From Lactobacillus melliventris (lineage in GTDB: Bacteria > Bacillota > Bacilli > Lactobacillales > Lactobacillaceae): a stretch of DNA of 64,000 nt. Under the pieces are notes generated by a model. The model was not told where the DNA came from. It searched no databases and saw nothing but the letters and a program-made list of their open reading frames with translations. The stretch covers positions 62,001 through 126,000 of the forward strand of contig NZ_JAAEEB010000001.1 in assembly GCF_013346935.1 (NCBI RefSeq). Reading direction: 5' to 3'. Positions 33,794 to 44,068 of this stretch are shown here, piece by piece (position 1 is the first letter of the stretch; each line of letters begins with the position of its first letter). The translations under genes were made by a program, and so were the position numbers.

Positions 33794-34600
33794 ATGATTA
33801 AATTAGTTGCAATTGATGTTGATGACACACTATTAAATAGTCAGGGAAGGTTACTTCAATCTACTATTGAAGTAGTTAAGAAGGCAGTAGCGCGAAATAT
33901 CAAGGTAGTACTTTGCTCTGGACGACCATTAGCTGGTGTGAAGCATTTTTTGAATGAACTAGGAATAGTTCAAGACAATCAATATGTTGTTACTTTTAAT
34001 GGCGCTGTCATTGAGACAGTGACAGGTAAGACTCTTCAACAATTGGGAATTGATCAAACAACTTATGAAAAGATTGACCAATATTCTAAAGAGCATGGCG
34101 TGGCTTACAATGTTGTCGCTGAAAACAGTGCAATCATTACAAGTAATTTAAATGTTAATCGAATTACTATTGTCCAGGCGTGGGAAAATAGTGCTGGTGT
34201 TCTAATCAGAAAGCCTGATGAACTACCTAAAGATGAACAAATAATTAAGGCCGTTTTTGCTGACGAAAAAGTCAAGCTTGACGAAGTTGAAGCTAATGTT
34301 GTAAAAACCTTTGGCAAAGAAAATTATGTGGTGCGAGCAGCCGATAACTTTTTAGAAATAATGCATCCAGATGTTAACAAGGGGGTGGCACTTAAATTTT
34401 TGACAAAAAAACTAGGATTTGAAACTAATGAAGTGATGGCAATTGGGGATGAGCGAAACGATATACCTATGTTTAGGGTTGCAGGAACTTCAGTAGTTAT
34501 GGCAAATGGCTCTTCTGAAGCGAAAAACCAAGCTAACTTTGAAACTGCATCAAATAATCAAGATGGAATTGCCTTGGCTTTTGAGCAATTTGTTTTTTAG
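33794..34600 (+). CDS. Cof-type HAD phosphatase
   Basis: A 268-residue HAD hydrolase, closest in layout to the product at 2029. Motif I is AIDVDDTLLNSQ (DxD with Asp after the second Asp), motif II VVLCSGRPLAG, motif III Lys in DVNKGVALKF and motif IV VMAIGDERNDIPMF. AAAGGAAA precedes the ATG. The 200 bp upstream contain no recognisable gene. Substrate unknown. Confidence 0.86.
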   Translation: MIKLVAIDVDDTLLNSQGRLLQSTIEVVKKAVARNIKVVLCSGRPLAGVKHFLNELGIVQDNQYVVTFNGAVIETVTGKTLQQLGIDQTTYEKIDQYSKEHGVAYNVVAENSAIITSNLNVNRITIVQAWENSAGVLIRKPDELPKDEQIIKAVFADEKVKLDEVEANVVKTFGKENYVVRAADNFLEIMHPDVNKGVALKFLTKKLGFETNEVMAIGDERNDIPMFRVAGTSVVMANGSSEAKNQANFETASNNQDGIALAFEQFVF

Positions 34601-34647
34601 ATAGAATTCAAGGTTCCGCTTTGACATTAGGCAATTTCGCTTTGTTA

Positions 34648-34656
34648 TGCTATAAT
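34648..34656 (+). promoter_or_regulatory. Extended -10 promoter of the tmRNA gene
   Basis: TGcTATAAT, a perfect extended -10, ends 15 nt before the first base of the mature RNA. TTGACA at 34621 is too far (24 bp) to be a normal -35 partner. Confidence 0.65.
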
Positions 34657-34671
34657 TGTATTACCCAAAGC

Positions 34672-35034
34672 GGGGGTGTTTTGGGATTCGACAGGCGTAG
34701 ATTCGCATTGACTGCGGTTCGTAGGTCACGTCTACGTAAAAACGTCACAGTTTTATAACTGCAAATAAAGAAAATTCTTACGCATTAGCTGCCTAGTTTA
34801 GGCGCATGTGTTGCTTGTTTTCGGATTACTCACGTCTGAATTCAAGTATCAACTTAGTGAGTTACGTTTGACTACCTCATCTGAATAGTTAAAAAGAGTC
34901 ATTCCAGGTTAGCTAGTCCATACTAGCCCTGTTATATGGCGTTTTGGACTAGTGAAATTCAAATAATATAACTATGATCGTAGATGTCAGTGACGGAGTG
35001 CGTTTGGACAGGGGTTCAATTCCCCTCACCTCCA
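34672..35034 (+). ncRNA. ssrA: Transfer-messenger RNA
   Basis: A 363-nt tmRNA that rescues stalled ribosomes with SmpB. The tRNA-like ends pair as GGGGGTG (34672-34678) with CACCTCC (35027-35033), followed by discriminator A. GGATTCGACAGGC and GGTTCAATTCC (T arm) are the conserved tRNA-like parts. The tag frame at 34761-34796 reads ANKENSYALAA then TAG. CCA is not encoded (A is followed by TA). Pseudoknot-like pairings occupy the middle. A terminator follows at once. Confidence 0.96.
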
Positions 35035-35047
35035 TAAATATATTAAT

Positions 35048-35085
35048 AAAGCCCTATGAATAAAGCGTTCATAGGGCTTTATTTT
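35048..35085 (+). terminator. Intrinsic terminator after ssrA
   Basis: AAAGCCCTATGAA / TTCATAGGGCTTT, a perfect 13-bp stem with a 7-nt loop and a T-rich tail. Confidence 0.9.
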
Positions 35086-35297
35086 ACTTTTGTATGGTTA
35101 AAAAAATTAAACTGGAATTTTTATTTTTTTAGTAGGAATTATAAACTTCTATGTTCTTTTACTAGGCTACGATTTATTCATTAATTTTTATAGTACGACT
35201 GTTATTTTTTAATATAAAAACAATAAAAAATCCAACATCTGCCTACTATTTAACATTTAACTTAGCTTTAACAGTCATTTTTTGCAGAATTAGCTCA

Positions 35298-35466
35298 GTG
35301 AATATAACAAAAGAAAGTTTTTTGAATGATTATGAAACAATTAATTATGTAGCAAAAATGCTAATTAACTATATAGACAAAGGAAACAATAACGTATTAT
35401 GATAAAAGAGTGGCGGAAAAAGACCAAGAAGTAAAAACGAATATCTTAATTCCTTGTGTTAGCTGA
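35298..35466 (+). pseudogene. Possible decayed small gene in the ssrA-35.7 kb gap
   Basis: From GTG 35298 a frame runs 34 codons (includes FLNDYETINYVAKMLINYID) to TGA at 35400. In the next frame the text continues YDKRVAEKDQEVKTNILIP to a stop at 35464, as if one frameshift split a small helical, charged protein. No family is recognised. The rest of the 664-bp region 35035-35698 shows only an AT-rich hairpin and nothing else I can name. Confidence 0.25.
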
Positions 35467-35491
35467 CAAGTAACTAGTATAAAATAAAAGA

Positions 35492-35522
35492 AATGAAAAA
35501 TAAGAACTATTTATTTTTCATT
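35492..35522 (+). terminator. AT-rich perfect hairpin
   Basis: AATGAAAAATAA / TTATTTTTCATT, a perfect 12-bp stem with a 7-nt loop after the possible pseudogene. No T run follows on the plus strand, so terminator function is doubtful. Confidence 0.35.
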
Positions 35523-35698
35523 GAGCTTTCAAAAATGGTGATTGTATAAGCATATCTAACTACGTTTCAATTTTGTTTCGTGCTTAAAACAGATAAACTT
35601 TCACAAAACAGTTTTAAAATGAAAAGTTATTTAAGTTATTTTATTATCGACCCTACGAAATTATATAAAAGTTGTTTGATGACTAGAAAGTTGAAGAA

Positions 35699-35908
35699 AT
35701 GGATCCACATAAAATGACATTGCAAGAGTTAGGAAAATATTTTTATGGTCGCAATGTTGAGTTTACGTTGAAAAATGGTCAAAAGAAGGAAATTTTTGTT
35801 CAGGATATATTGAATGAAGATGATGACGAACCAGAATTAACTTTTCTTGGAGGTTCTGTTGAAAATGAAATTAAAATCTCGGATATTTTGAGTGCTCGTG
35901 AAATTTAG
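35699..35908 (+). CDS. Small hypothetical protein (69 residues)
   Basis: Not recognised. The 69 residues are acidic and lack hydrophobic helices. The alternation LQELGKYFYGRNVEFTLKNGQKKEIFVQDI suggests a small beta-rich fold, and a D/E-rich loop (EDDDEPE) lies in the middle. The ribosome site is weak, so ATG 35714 is an alternative start. It is followed 48 nt later by a 30-codon membrane-peptide ORF with a strong ribosome site. Confidence 0.55.
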   Translation: MDPHKMTLQELGKYFYGRNVEFTLKNGQKKEIFVQDILNEDDDEPELTFLGGSVENEIKISDILSAREI

Positions 35909-35956
35909 CATTAAAAAGATCTGGAGTATCAAGCTATAGAAAATAGTGGAGGAAAA

Positions 35957-36049
35957 ATGAGAAAGAATACAGCATGGACTATCATTTTAATTTGTTCACT
36001 TGTTGTTATTGTTCTTAGAATTCTAATAATGGCAGGGAGCAAATTATAA
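35957..36049 (+). CDS. 30-residue single-helix membrane peptide
   Basis: GTGGAGGAAAA lies directly before an ATG that opens a 30-codon frame: MRKNTAW, a hydrophobic helix of about 18 residues (IILICSLVVIVLRIL), then MAGSKL. The strong ribosome site and the positive-inside N-terminus argue for translation. Small single-helix proteins of this kind can be regulators, type I toxins or subunits of larger complexes; none is indicated here. Nothing else is seen in 36050-36143. Confidence 0.55.
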   Translation: MRKNTAWTIILICSLVVIVLRILIMAGSKL

Positions 36050-36143
36050 TCGCTAAAAAGGTCGAAGTTAAAAATAAGTTTGTCTATTTTGTATATATAG
36101 TATATTCAGAATATTTAAAGACTAAATCACTTTGAAATTTGCT

Positions 36144-36172
36144 TTATCTAATGCTTTTTTGTGCGCTATAAT
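36144..36172 (+). promoter_or_regulatory. Promoter of the 36.2-kb MFS gene
   Basis: TTATCT (36144-36149), 17 bp, TATAAT (36167-36172), 36 nt before the ATG. Confidence 0.5.
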
Positions 36173-36208
36173 AAAGTACACATAGTTTGAATGAGCAAAA
36201 AATAAACA

Positions 36209-37411
36209 ATGAAAAAATTAACACAAAAGTCCAAGTTACTAATAGGTTATGCTATTTCAGGACTTGGCGATCAGTTTTATACTTTTGCAATTCCACTTTT
36301 GATGTTGTCGAGAACACATTCATCAATAATAATGGGACTGTTAACGGCAGTCGAATATTTGCCTACAGCATTATTTGGACTAACAATTGGACCAATTTTT
36401 GACATGTATTCTCGTAAAAAAATCATGCTTTTTTCTCTGATTATACAAATGGTGCTAATTATAATTGCACCATTTTTGGTTATAAGAAACGTCTCAATAT
36501 ATTGGCTGCTATTGGTCATTTTCCTACTTGGCAGTTTCGACTTAATCACTTGGACAGGCTACCAGATATTTATTGCAGAATCGGTAAAAAAAGAAGAATT
36601 ATCATCTGTTTCGGGCCAAGTTGGTTTAATTTCGTCTGTGCAAAAAACTTTCGGCCCAGGCATTGCAGCTGTCATTATTAATTTGATCAATTATATTGGT
36701 GGTTTTTTATTAGATGCTTTAAGTTTTGGCTATTTAACTTATGTTATTAAAGACTATGAACCTTTACAAACAGAAAATGGGGCAATGAAAAAAGAAAGTT
36801 CCTTTAACAAAAGTGCTAAAAAGGGGATTTCCTTTTTATTTGCTCATCATGACATTAAATGGCTGCTTGCAAGTTTTTTTGTTGCTAATGTTGGTTTTCA
36901 AGCAGTCGTTCCCATGTTAACGTTTTTATTAAAACAGGAAATGAAAGTTTCAGTTAACCTAGTAAGTGTTTTTTACACAGTAGCTGCAGTTGCCAGTATT
37001 ATTGGCAATTTCATCTACCTGCGTATCAACAAGAATATGAAACTTGGTACACAGATGATTATGATTGGACTTCTAATAATGTGCGGCTTTATGATAATGC
37101 TAAATGTTCAGTCTTTCTTTTGGGTTACCTTTGGTTATGCAATAGTGTCCTTTGGTTGTGTTTGGTCACAAGCAAACTTTTTTACCATTATTCAAGCAGA
37201 AACACCGCCTCAATTTAAAGGAACAATAACATCAATTTCTACATCACTTACCCGAATAATTGGGCCCATTATGTCATTAATTAGTGGTTTCTTAATTAAA
37301 GCAGAAGTTCACTCCATCTTTGTTGTAGCTTCTGTTTGCATGTTTCTTTCTGTATTTATTTCCCTAGTTACTGGTTTAGGCGAATTAGGTAAACTGGAAA
37401 AGCTGCATTAA
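36209..37411 (+). CDS. MFS transporter, MFS_3/macrolide-efflux-like
   Basis: A 400-residue 12-helix transporter. The N-terminus SGLGDQFYTFAIPLLML, PTALFGLTIGPIFDMYSRKK (motif A-like) and VSGQVGLISSVQKTFGPGIAA resemble the MefA/enterobactin-exporter MFS_3 group. It exports small molecules; substrate unknown. The ribosome site is poor (GAGCAAAA), so translation may be weak or the start may differ slightly. It is convergent with a LysR gene 18 bp after its stop, with no clear terminator between them. Confidence 0.8.
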   Translation: MKKLTQKSKLLIGYAISGLGDQFYTFAIPLLMLSRTHSSIIMGLLTAVEYLPTALFGLTIGPIFDMYSRKKIMLFSLIIQMVLIIIAPFLVIRNVSIYWLLLVIFLLGSFDLITWTGYQIFIAESVKKEELSSVSGQVGLISSVQKTFGPGIAAVIINLINYIGGFLLDALSFGYLTYVIKDYEPLQTENGAMKKESSFNKSAKKGISFLFAHHDIKWLLASFFVANVGFQAVVPMLTFLLKQEMKVSVNLVSVFYTVAAVASIIGNFIYLRINKNMKLGTQMIMIGLLIMCGFMIMLNVQSFFWVTFGYAIVSFGCVWSQANFFTIIQAETPPQFKGTITSISTSLTRIIGPIMSLISGFLIKAEVHSIFVVASVCMFLSVFISLVTGLGELGKLEKLH

Positions 37412-37429
37412 TTGCAAAAAAGCAAAAAC

Positions 37430-38308
37430 TTATTTTTTAGACAAGCAATGGTCTAATAAATTACAAATAGCTGGATTTTTATAAATTGCCACAACATCAT
37501 ATTTTAGTTTTGGTAAGTTGGGTAAGTAAGTAACGCATTTAGCATAAGTTTCTGGCAATGGCAGTTCTTCTGGATAGATAGCCATACCATAATCTAAAAC
37601 AACATTCGATAATGCCGCGTCGAAACTGTCTAAATAAATAATTTGTTCATAACAAATGTTCTTTTTGGCCAAAATTTTTTTAATTTTTGTTTGTACATCA
37701 TTCTTATCTGTAGCAGTCCATTTTTGCAAGAAAAGGGGCTGCTTTTTTATAACATTCCTTTTTAGCCTACCATCTTGATTAACAGCTTTTTTGCTCAGTA
37801 AAATCCCAAAATTGGCAGTTCCGATTTTCTTAACATGAATATTCTTAATTTTACTTACCGCTGTTGAGAAACCAATCAGCACATCGTAATCCTCTGCATC
37901 AAGTTTCGGTATACTAGTAGCAAAATTTTCGGTATCTAATTGTAATTGTAAGCCTGAATTGTTTTTTGTAAGTAATCGCGCTAAGCTAACGGCCCAATAA
38001 TCAAAACCATGTAAATAATGTACTCTCAACGTTTGAAATGAATCATTTAACTGACCAATTTTTTCATTAAATTCATAATATTTTTTAAGTACCGGTACTG
38101 CACAGTGATACAGATTAATGCCCGCTAAAGTAACTTTAAAATGGGAAGTTGAACGATCAATCAGTTGCACGCCTAAATCTTCCTCTAAATTTTTTATTGC
38201 GTTACTAATGGCTGTTTGAGAAACAAAATTTCTCTTAGCGGCCGGAGTAAATCCTTGAGTTTCTACAACATCTATAAAATATTTATATGCTAATAGGCTA
38301 TATTTCAT
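37430..38308 (-). CDS. LysR-family transcriptional regulator
   Basis: A 292-residue regulator. The N-terminal winged HTH is visible (YKYFIDVVETQGFTPAAKRNFVSQTAISNAIKNLEEDLGVQLIDR), followed by a periplasmic-binding-like effector domain from about residue 90. The helix-turn-helix matches the LysR signature. ATG 38308 or GTG 38311 can start it, with AAAGGA upstream. It is divergent from glpK (145 bp between starts), so it may control glpK-glpO, but a LysR T-N11-A site was not clearly identified. Confidence 0.83.
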   Translation of the reverse strand: MKYSLLAYKYFIDVVETQGFTPAAKRNFVSQTAISNAIKNLEEDLGVQLIDRSTSHFKVTLAGINLYHCAVPVLKKYYEFNEKIGQLNDSFQTLRVHYLHGFDYWAVSLARLLTKNNSGLQLQLDTENFATSIPKLDAEDYDVLIGFSTAVSKIKNIHVKKIGTANFGILLSKKAVNQDGRLKRNVIKKQPLFLQKWTATDKNDVQTKIKKILAKKNICYEQIIYLDSFDAALSNVVLDYGMAIYPEELPLPETYAKCVTYLPNLPKLKYDVVAIYKNPAICNLLDHCLSKK

Positions 38309-38360
38309 CACATTTTGTCCTTTTACTTATAACTTTATCTAATAAGTTATCATCATTATA

Positions 38361-38374
38361 TGTTAGCGCTTACT
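38361..38374 (+). promoter_or_regulatory. cre site (CcpA) before glpK
   Basis: TGTTAGCGCTTACT matches the catabolite-response consensus TGWNANCGNTNWCA at all but the last position. It lies upstream of the glpK promoter, consistent with carbon catabolite repression of glycerol use. Confidence 0.65.
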
Positions 38375-38391
38375 AAAAAGCGAGGGTAAAA

Positions 38392-38421
38392 TTGAATTGT
38401 AACGACAGTTACCTTTACTAA
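38392..38421 (+). promoter_or_regulatory. glpK promoter with internal inverted repeat
   Basis: TTGAAT (38392-38397), 18 bp, TACTAA (38416-38421). The spacer contains GTAAC-GACA-GTTAC (38399-38412), a candidate operator for a glycerol-responsive regulator. Confidence 0.45.
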
Positions 38422-38434
38422 ATTAGTTTTGTAA

Positions 38435-39967
<1,533 letters not shown>

Positions 39968-40000
39968 TTAACAGTTTTACTAAAAGAAAGAGGTTATACC

Positions 40001-41743
40001 ATGGCGTTTTCAATTAAAACCAGACAGGAAGAAATTGAACGTTTAAAAAATGAAAAATTAGATTTATTGGTTATCGGTGGCGGTATTACTGGAGCTGGCG
40101 TTGCATTGCAAGCTAGTGCAGCTAAGATGAAAACCGGTTTAATCGATATGCAGGACTTTGGTGGCGGAACTTCATCACGTTCAACCAGGTTAGTTCATGG
40201 TGGTATTCGCTATCTTAAGACTTTTGATGTCCAAGTAGTTTCTGATACTGTCAAGGAACGTGCAATAGTTCAGCATATTGCTCCTCATATGACTAGGCCT
40301 GACCCTATGATTTTGCCGATTTATGATGAACCGGGAACAACCTTTACCATGTTTTCGGTCAAAGTAGCAATGGATTTATATGATCATTTAGCTGGAATCG
40401 AGGGTGACTCTCCTTTAATTAAGTATGCCAACTATACAATGGATAAAGCAGAAACTTTAAAACGTGAGCCACAATTAAACAGTGAAAATTTACAAGGCGC
40501 GGGCGTTTACCTTGACTACCAAAACAATGATTCCCGTTTAGTAGTAGAAAATGTCAAAAAGGCACATGAATTGGGATGCTTGGCTGTTAGTCGCCTGAAA
40601 TGTATTGCGATCCTTCATAACGAGCAAAAGCAGGTTAACGGAGTACGCGTCCATGATAACTTAACCGGTGAAGAATTTGAAATTCATGCAGATGTAGTTA
40701 TTAACACCTCCGGGCCTTGGTCCGACTTAGTAAGACAGGAAGATAAAGCAGTTTATAAGAAGCCACGTCTGCGTCCTACAAAGGGTGTTCACTTAGTAGT
40801 TGACCAATCACGCTTAACTGTGCCGCAACCTACTTACTTTGGCTCAGGTACAGCAGACGGTCGTATGATTTTTACTATTCCAAGAGAAGGTAAAACCTAT
40901 TTTGGCACTACCGATACCGACTTTACCGGTGATTACGCTCATCCAACTGTTGAACAAAGCGATGTCGATTACTTGTTAAATATTATTAATAAGAAATATC
41001 CTTCCGCTCATTTAACTATTGACGATATTGAAGCCAGCTGGGCTGGAGTGCGTCCCCTAATTGAAGTCGAAGTTGAAGGCAATGAAGCAGCAGATGCAGC
41101 AACTGGTGCCAGTGTCTCTGACAGTACTTCGGCACCGTCCGCTGTCTCTCGCGGTAGTTCATTAACTGAAGCTGAGGATGGCTTAATTACTCTAGCTGGT
41201 GGTAAATTAACAGATTATCGTATTATGGCTAATGGTGCCATGAAGAAAATACAGCAAAAGCTTCATGACAAGTTTTCTAAGAACTTTACTTTACAAAATT
41301 CTGCTGAAATTAAAGTTGCAGGTGGTGACTTTGATTCAGACCATGCAGAAGAAGAACTTGCTCGGATTGCTAAAGATGGCGTAGCAGCTGGAATTACTGC
41401 TGATGATGCCAAGGAAATTGCCAACTTGTTTGGCTCACAAGCAGAGCAAATCTATGACTATGCAAAAACGATTAAGCCCGCTGCAGGATTAAGTCTGGGC
41501 GAAACAGCAGCCCTTGATTATTCACTAGCTGAAGAAATGACATTGACACCTGTTGACTATCTCTTAAGGCGTACTTATCACATTTTATTCAAGAGTGATA
41601 CTTTAAACCAGGTTAAAGAAGGTGTCGTTAACCATATGTCTGATTACTATGGCTGGGATAAAGAGCAAAAGACTCAATATGTACATGATTTAGAGCAGGA
41701 AATAGCACAATCACGACTAGATAAACTAAAGAATAAAAAATGA
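40001..41743 (+). CDS. glpO: Alpha-glycerophosphate oxidase
   Basis: A 580-residue FAD enzyme oxidising glycerol-3-phosphate with O2 to dihydroxyacetone phosphate and H2O2. The FAD site is VIGGGITGAGVALQA and the conserved TSSRSTRLVHGGIRYL follows. PSAVSRGSSL within a Ser/Ala-rich insertion (about residues 361-392) is diagnostic of the oxidase as opposed to GlpD dehydrogenases. The insert is shorter than the roughly 50 residues of streptococcal GlpO, which explains the lower total length (580 versus about 608). Second gene of the glpK operon. Confidence 0.92.
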   Translation: MAFSIKTRQEEIERLKNEKLDLLVIGGGITGAGVALQASAAKMKTGLIDMQDFGGGTSSRSTRLVHGGIRYLKTFDVQVVSDTVKERAIVQHIAPHMTRPDPMILPIYDEPGTTFTMFSVKVAMDLYDHLAGIEGDSPLIKYANYTMDKAETLKREPQLNSENLQGAGVYLDYQNNDSRLVVENVKKAHELGCLAVSRLKCIAILHNEQKQVNGVRVHDNLTGEEFEIHADVVINTSGPWSDLVRQEDKAVYKKPRLRPTKGVHLVVDQSRLTVPQPTYFGSGTADGRMIFTIPREGKTYFGTTDTDFTGDYAHPTVEQSDVDYLLNIINKKYPSAHLTIDDIEASWAGVRPLIEVEVEGNEAADAATGASVSDSTSAPSAVSRGSSLTEAEDGLITLAGGKLTDYRIMANGAMKKIQQKLHDKFSKNFTLQNSAEIKVAGGDFDSDHAEEELARIAKDGVAAGITADDAKEIANLFGSQAEQIYDYAKTIKPAAGLSLGETAALDYSLAEEMTLTPVDYLLRRTYHILFKSDTLNQVKEGVVNHMSDYYGWDKEQKTQYVHDLEQEIAQSRLDKLKNKK

Positions 41744-41779
41744 TAGATTAGCAAAAAGAAAGTAGTAAATTATTCCCCT

Positions 41780-41814
41780 AAAAAGCCCGTCAAGATAAAC
41801 TGGCGGGCTTTTTC
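41780..41814 (+). terminator. Intrinsic terminator after glpO
   Basis: AAAAAGCCCG / CGGGCTTTTT stem with a partly paired loop (TCA/TGG) and a T run. Confidence 0.85.
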
Positions 41815-41902
41815 TTGCCCTTTTTTAAGCACACTATTACAATTAAATTATTTTATGTGAGCAGGGGCTAGCAAAAAGTATTATTATAACAATAATAAAT
41901 GT

Positions 41903-41931
41903 TGTCATATTTGAAAAAATAGTTTTAAATT
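41903..41931 (+). promoter_or_regulatory. Promoter of the manA operon
   Basis: TTGTCA (41903-41908), 17 bp, TTAAAT (41926-41931), 40 nt before the ATG. Confidence 0.5.
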
Positions 41932-41970
41932 TACATCTTAAAAGATTAAACTAATAGAGAGGTGATTAAA

Positions 41971-42933
41971 ATGGAGCCAATTTTTCTCACTCCTTATTTC
42001 AGACCAAAAATTTGGGGTGGACGCAAATTGAAAACAATCTTTAATTATAATATCCCAGATGGCAAGGTAGGAGAAGCTTGGGTAATTTCCGGCTATAAAG
42101 AGGATGCTTCTACAGTAATCAATGGTCAGTTTAAAGGGCAAAGTCTGCGTCAGGTTTATCAAGAAAATCCGACGCTATTTGGCAACCCTGAAAGTAAAGA
42201 ATTTCCGCTGCTTGTTAAGTTCCTGGATGCAAATGATAATTTGTCTGTCCAGGTTCATCCCAATGATGAATATGCTCGCAAAGTAGAAAATGATAGCGGA
42301 AAAACTGAAAGCTGGTATGTTTTACAGGCTGATCCTGGATCATATCTAATTTATGGGCATACTGCCAAAACTCGCTCAGAACTGACTGAAATGATAGAAA
42401 AGGGAGAATGGGATAAACTTTTACGCAAAGTACCTGTAAAAACTGGTGATTTCTTTTATGTCCCCTCAGGAACAATCCACGCACTTACTAAGGGGATACT
42501 AGTTATAGAAACCCAACAATCTAGTGATGTGACCTACAGGTTGTATGACTATGATCGTGTTGACCAAAAAACCGGTAAGAAACGCGAACTACATACCCAA
42601 AAATCAATCGCTGTTACACAGGTCCCACATGTTGATCCTAAACTGGATATTAAAACAGATCACGTGCAGGATGCTACTATAAAAACTTTGGTTGCACCAC
42701 CCGTTTCACCTCATTTTTATTTGTGGCAAATAGATTTAGCTGGACAATGGCGCACTGGTTTAAATAGTCACCCCTACTTATTATTAACAGTTATTAAGGG
42801 AACGGGCACTCTTCAAATTGAAAGTAAATCATATGACCTAGCAATTGGAACAAATCTGATAATTCCTAATAACATTAAAAAATTTACATTCACAGGTAAT
42901 ATGAAATTGGTTATTTCTACGCCTAATAATTAA
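41971..42933 (+). CDS. manA: Mannose-6-phosphate isomerase (class I)
   Basis: A 320-residue Zn enzyme interconverting mannose-6-P and fructose-6-P. The N-terminus FLTPYFRPKIWGGRKLKTIF, the metal ligands in QVHPNDEYA and TESWYVL and the active-site GTIHALTKG are clear. AGAGGTGA precedes ATG 41971; the in-frame GTG at 41962 is part of that ribosome site. It is followed after 15 nt by an SdpI-like gene and a two-component system, an unusual partner set for manA. Confidence 0.94.
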   Translation: MEPIFLTPYFRPKIWGGRKLKTIFNYNIPDGKVGEAWVISGYKEDASTVINGQFKGQSLRQVYQENPTLFGNPESKEFPLLVKFLDANDNLSVQVHPNDEYARKVENDSGKTESWYVLQADPGSYLIYGHTAKTRSELTEMIEKGEWDKLLRKVPVKTGDFFYVPSGTIHALTKGILVIETQQSSDVTYRLYDYDRVDQKTGKKRELHTQKSIAVTQVPHVDPKLDIKTDHVQDATIKTLVAPPVSPHFYLWQIDLAGQWRTGLNSHPYLLLTVIKGTGTLQIESKSYDLAIGTNLIIPNNIKKFTFTGNMKLVISTPNN

Positions 42934-42948
42934 GGAGAATAATAAAAT

Positions 42949-43344
42949 ATGATCTATATAGTTTGTGGCTCAATTATGTTAATAGTTGGGCTATTATGGC
43001 TCATTTCACCTCCGAAAAGACCTTGGCCGTTTTACGGATATTATTCGTACTTGGCCACAGTGAATAAAGCAAGTTTTAAATTTGCTCAGCATAAAGCAGG
43101 TGGTTATTTTATTATATTTGGTTTAATGCAATTATTATTAGGAGTTGGAATCCATTTACTTAAATGGGATCGTTACTTTTTACTTTGGCTGCTGACATTT
43201 TATCTTTTCATTATCTTTCCAATCATGGCTACTGAAAAAAGTCTTAAAAAATTTTTGATAATTCGTCATGAATTGCCGGCAGATTATATAGACCCTGACA
43301 AAGTAAAAAAGGAGAGAACAAAAGGATTTAGGGACAGAAAATGA
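42949..43344 (+). CDS. SdpI-family-like small membrane protein
   Basis: A 131-residue protein with three or four hydrophobic helices (about 2-20, 52-70, 76-95). PFYGYYSYLATVNKASFKFAQ followed by a Gly and a hydrophobic helix resembles the SdpI/YhfL signature (GYRT..S..S...W..A...G). In Bacillus, SdpI is an immunity and signalling protein for the SdpC toxin. Here the gene stands between manA and a response regulator and overlaps the latter by 4 nt, which suggests a signalling or self-protection role. The family match is weak. Confidence 0.6.
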   Translation: MIYIVCGSIMLIVGLLWLISPPKRPWPFYGYYSYLATVNKASFKFAQHKAGGYFIIFGLMQLLLGVGIHLLKWDRYFLLWLLTFYLFIIFPIMATEKSLKKFLIIRHELPADYIDPDKVKKERTKGFRDRK

Positions 43345-44060
43345 AACTGAAAATTTTAATGGTCGAGGATGATCAGTCGGTTGCAGAAATGATGGGGATG
43401 TTTTTCGAAAAAGAAGGATGGTCCATGGATGTTGCCACTGATGGGGAACAAGCCGTTAAAATGTTTGCTGAGAATCCTGATCAATATGATTTGATCACTC
43501 TAGACCTTAATTTACCTAAAAAAGATGGCATAGAAGTTGCTAAAGAAGTTTGTGCAATCTCACCATCAATTCCAATCATTATGCTTACTGCGCGCAGCAG
43601 TGAAGAAGAACAAATTCAAGGATTTAATGCTGGTGCCGACGACTATGTATCTAAGCCATTTAGTCCTTTGGCACTAATAGCACGTATTAAGGCTTTGCAA
43701 CGCAGAATCAGAATTGATGATAAGCAGGAACAAACCAAAACAGCAGAATCCGGAGAAAAATTTGATGTGGTAACTAATCATATAAAGATTTCCACAAGCA
43801 GACGTGAAGTATTATATGACAATAAACATGTTCAAAATATTACCCCCAAAGAATTTGATTTGTTATATACCATGGCCCAGAAGCCAAAGCAGGTCTTTTC
43901 TCGTGAACAATTATTAGAATCTGTTTGGGGTTATAATTATTATGGTGAAGACCGAACCGTGGATGCACATATTAAAAAATTGCGCCAAAAATTGGAAAAA
44001 GTAGGTGCAAATGTCATCCAAACCGTTTGGGGTGTTGGCTATAAATTTGATGATTCGTAG
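43341..44060 (+). CDS. OmpR/PhoB-family response regulator
   Basis: A 239-residue two-domain regulator. The receiver domain has acidic pocket D10/D11, phospho-acceptor D55 (TLDLNLP) and the conserved Thr/Lys in MLTARSS and VSKPFSP. The C-terminal winged helix (TPKEFDLLYTMAQ, REQLLESVWGYNYYGEDRTVDAHIKKLRQKL) is the OmpR type. Its ATG overlaps the SdpI-like gene (ATGA). The histidine kinase follows after 8 nt. Confidence 0.93.
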   Translation: MKLKILMVEDDQSVAEMMGMFFEKEGWSMDVATDGEQAVKMFAENPDQYDLITLDLNLPKKDGIEVAKEVCAISPSIPIIMLTARSSEEEQIQGFNAGADDYVSKPFSPLALIARIKALQRRIRIDDKQEQTKTAESGEKFDVVTNHIKISTSRREVLYDNKHVQNITPKEFDLLYTMAQKPKQVFSREQLLESVWGYNYYGEDRTVDAHIKKLRQKLEKVGANVIQTVWGVGYKFDDS

Positions 44061-44068
44061 GCTTTATT

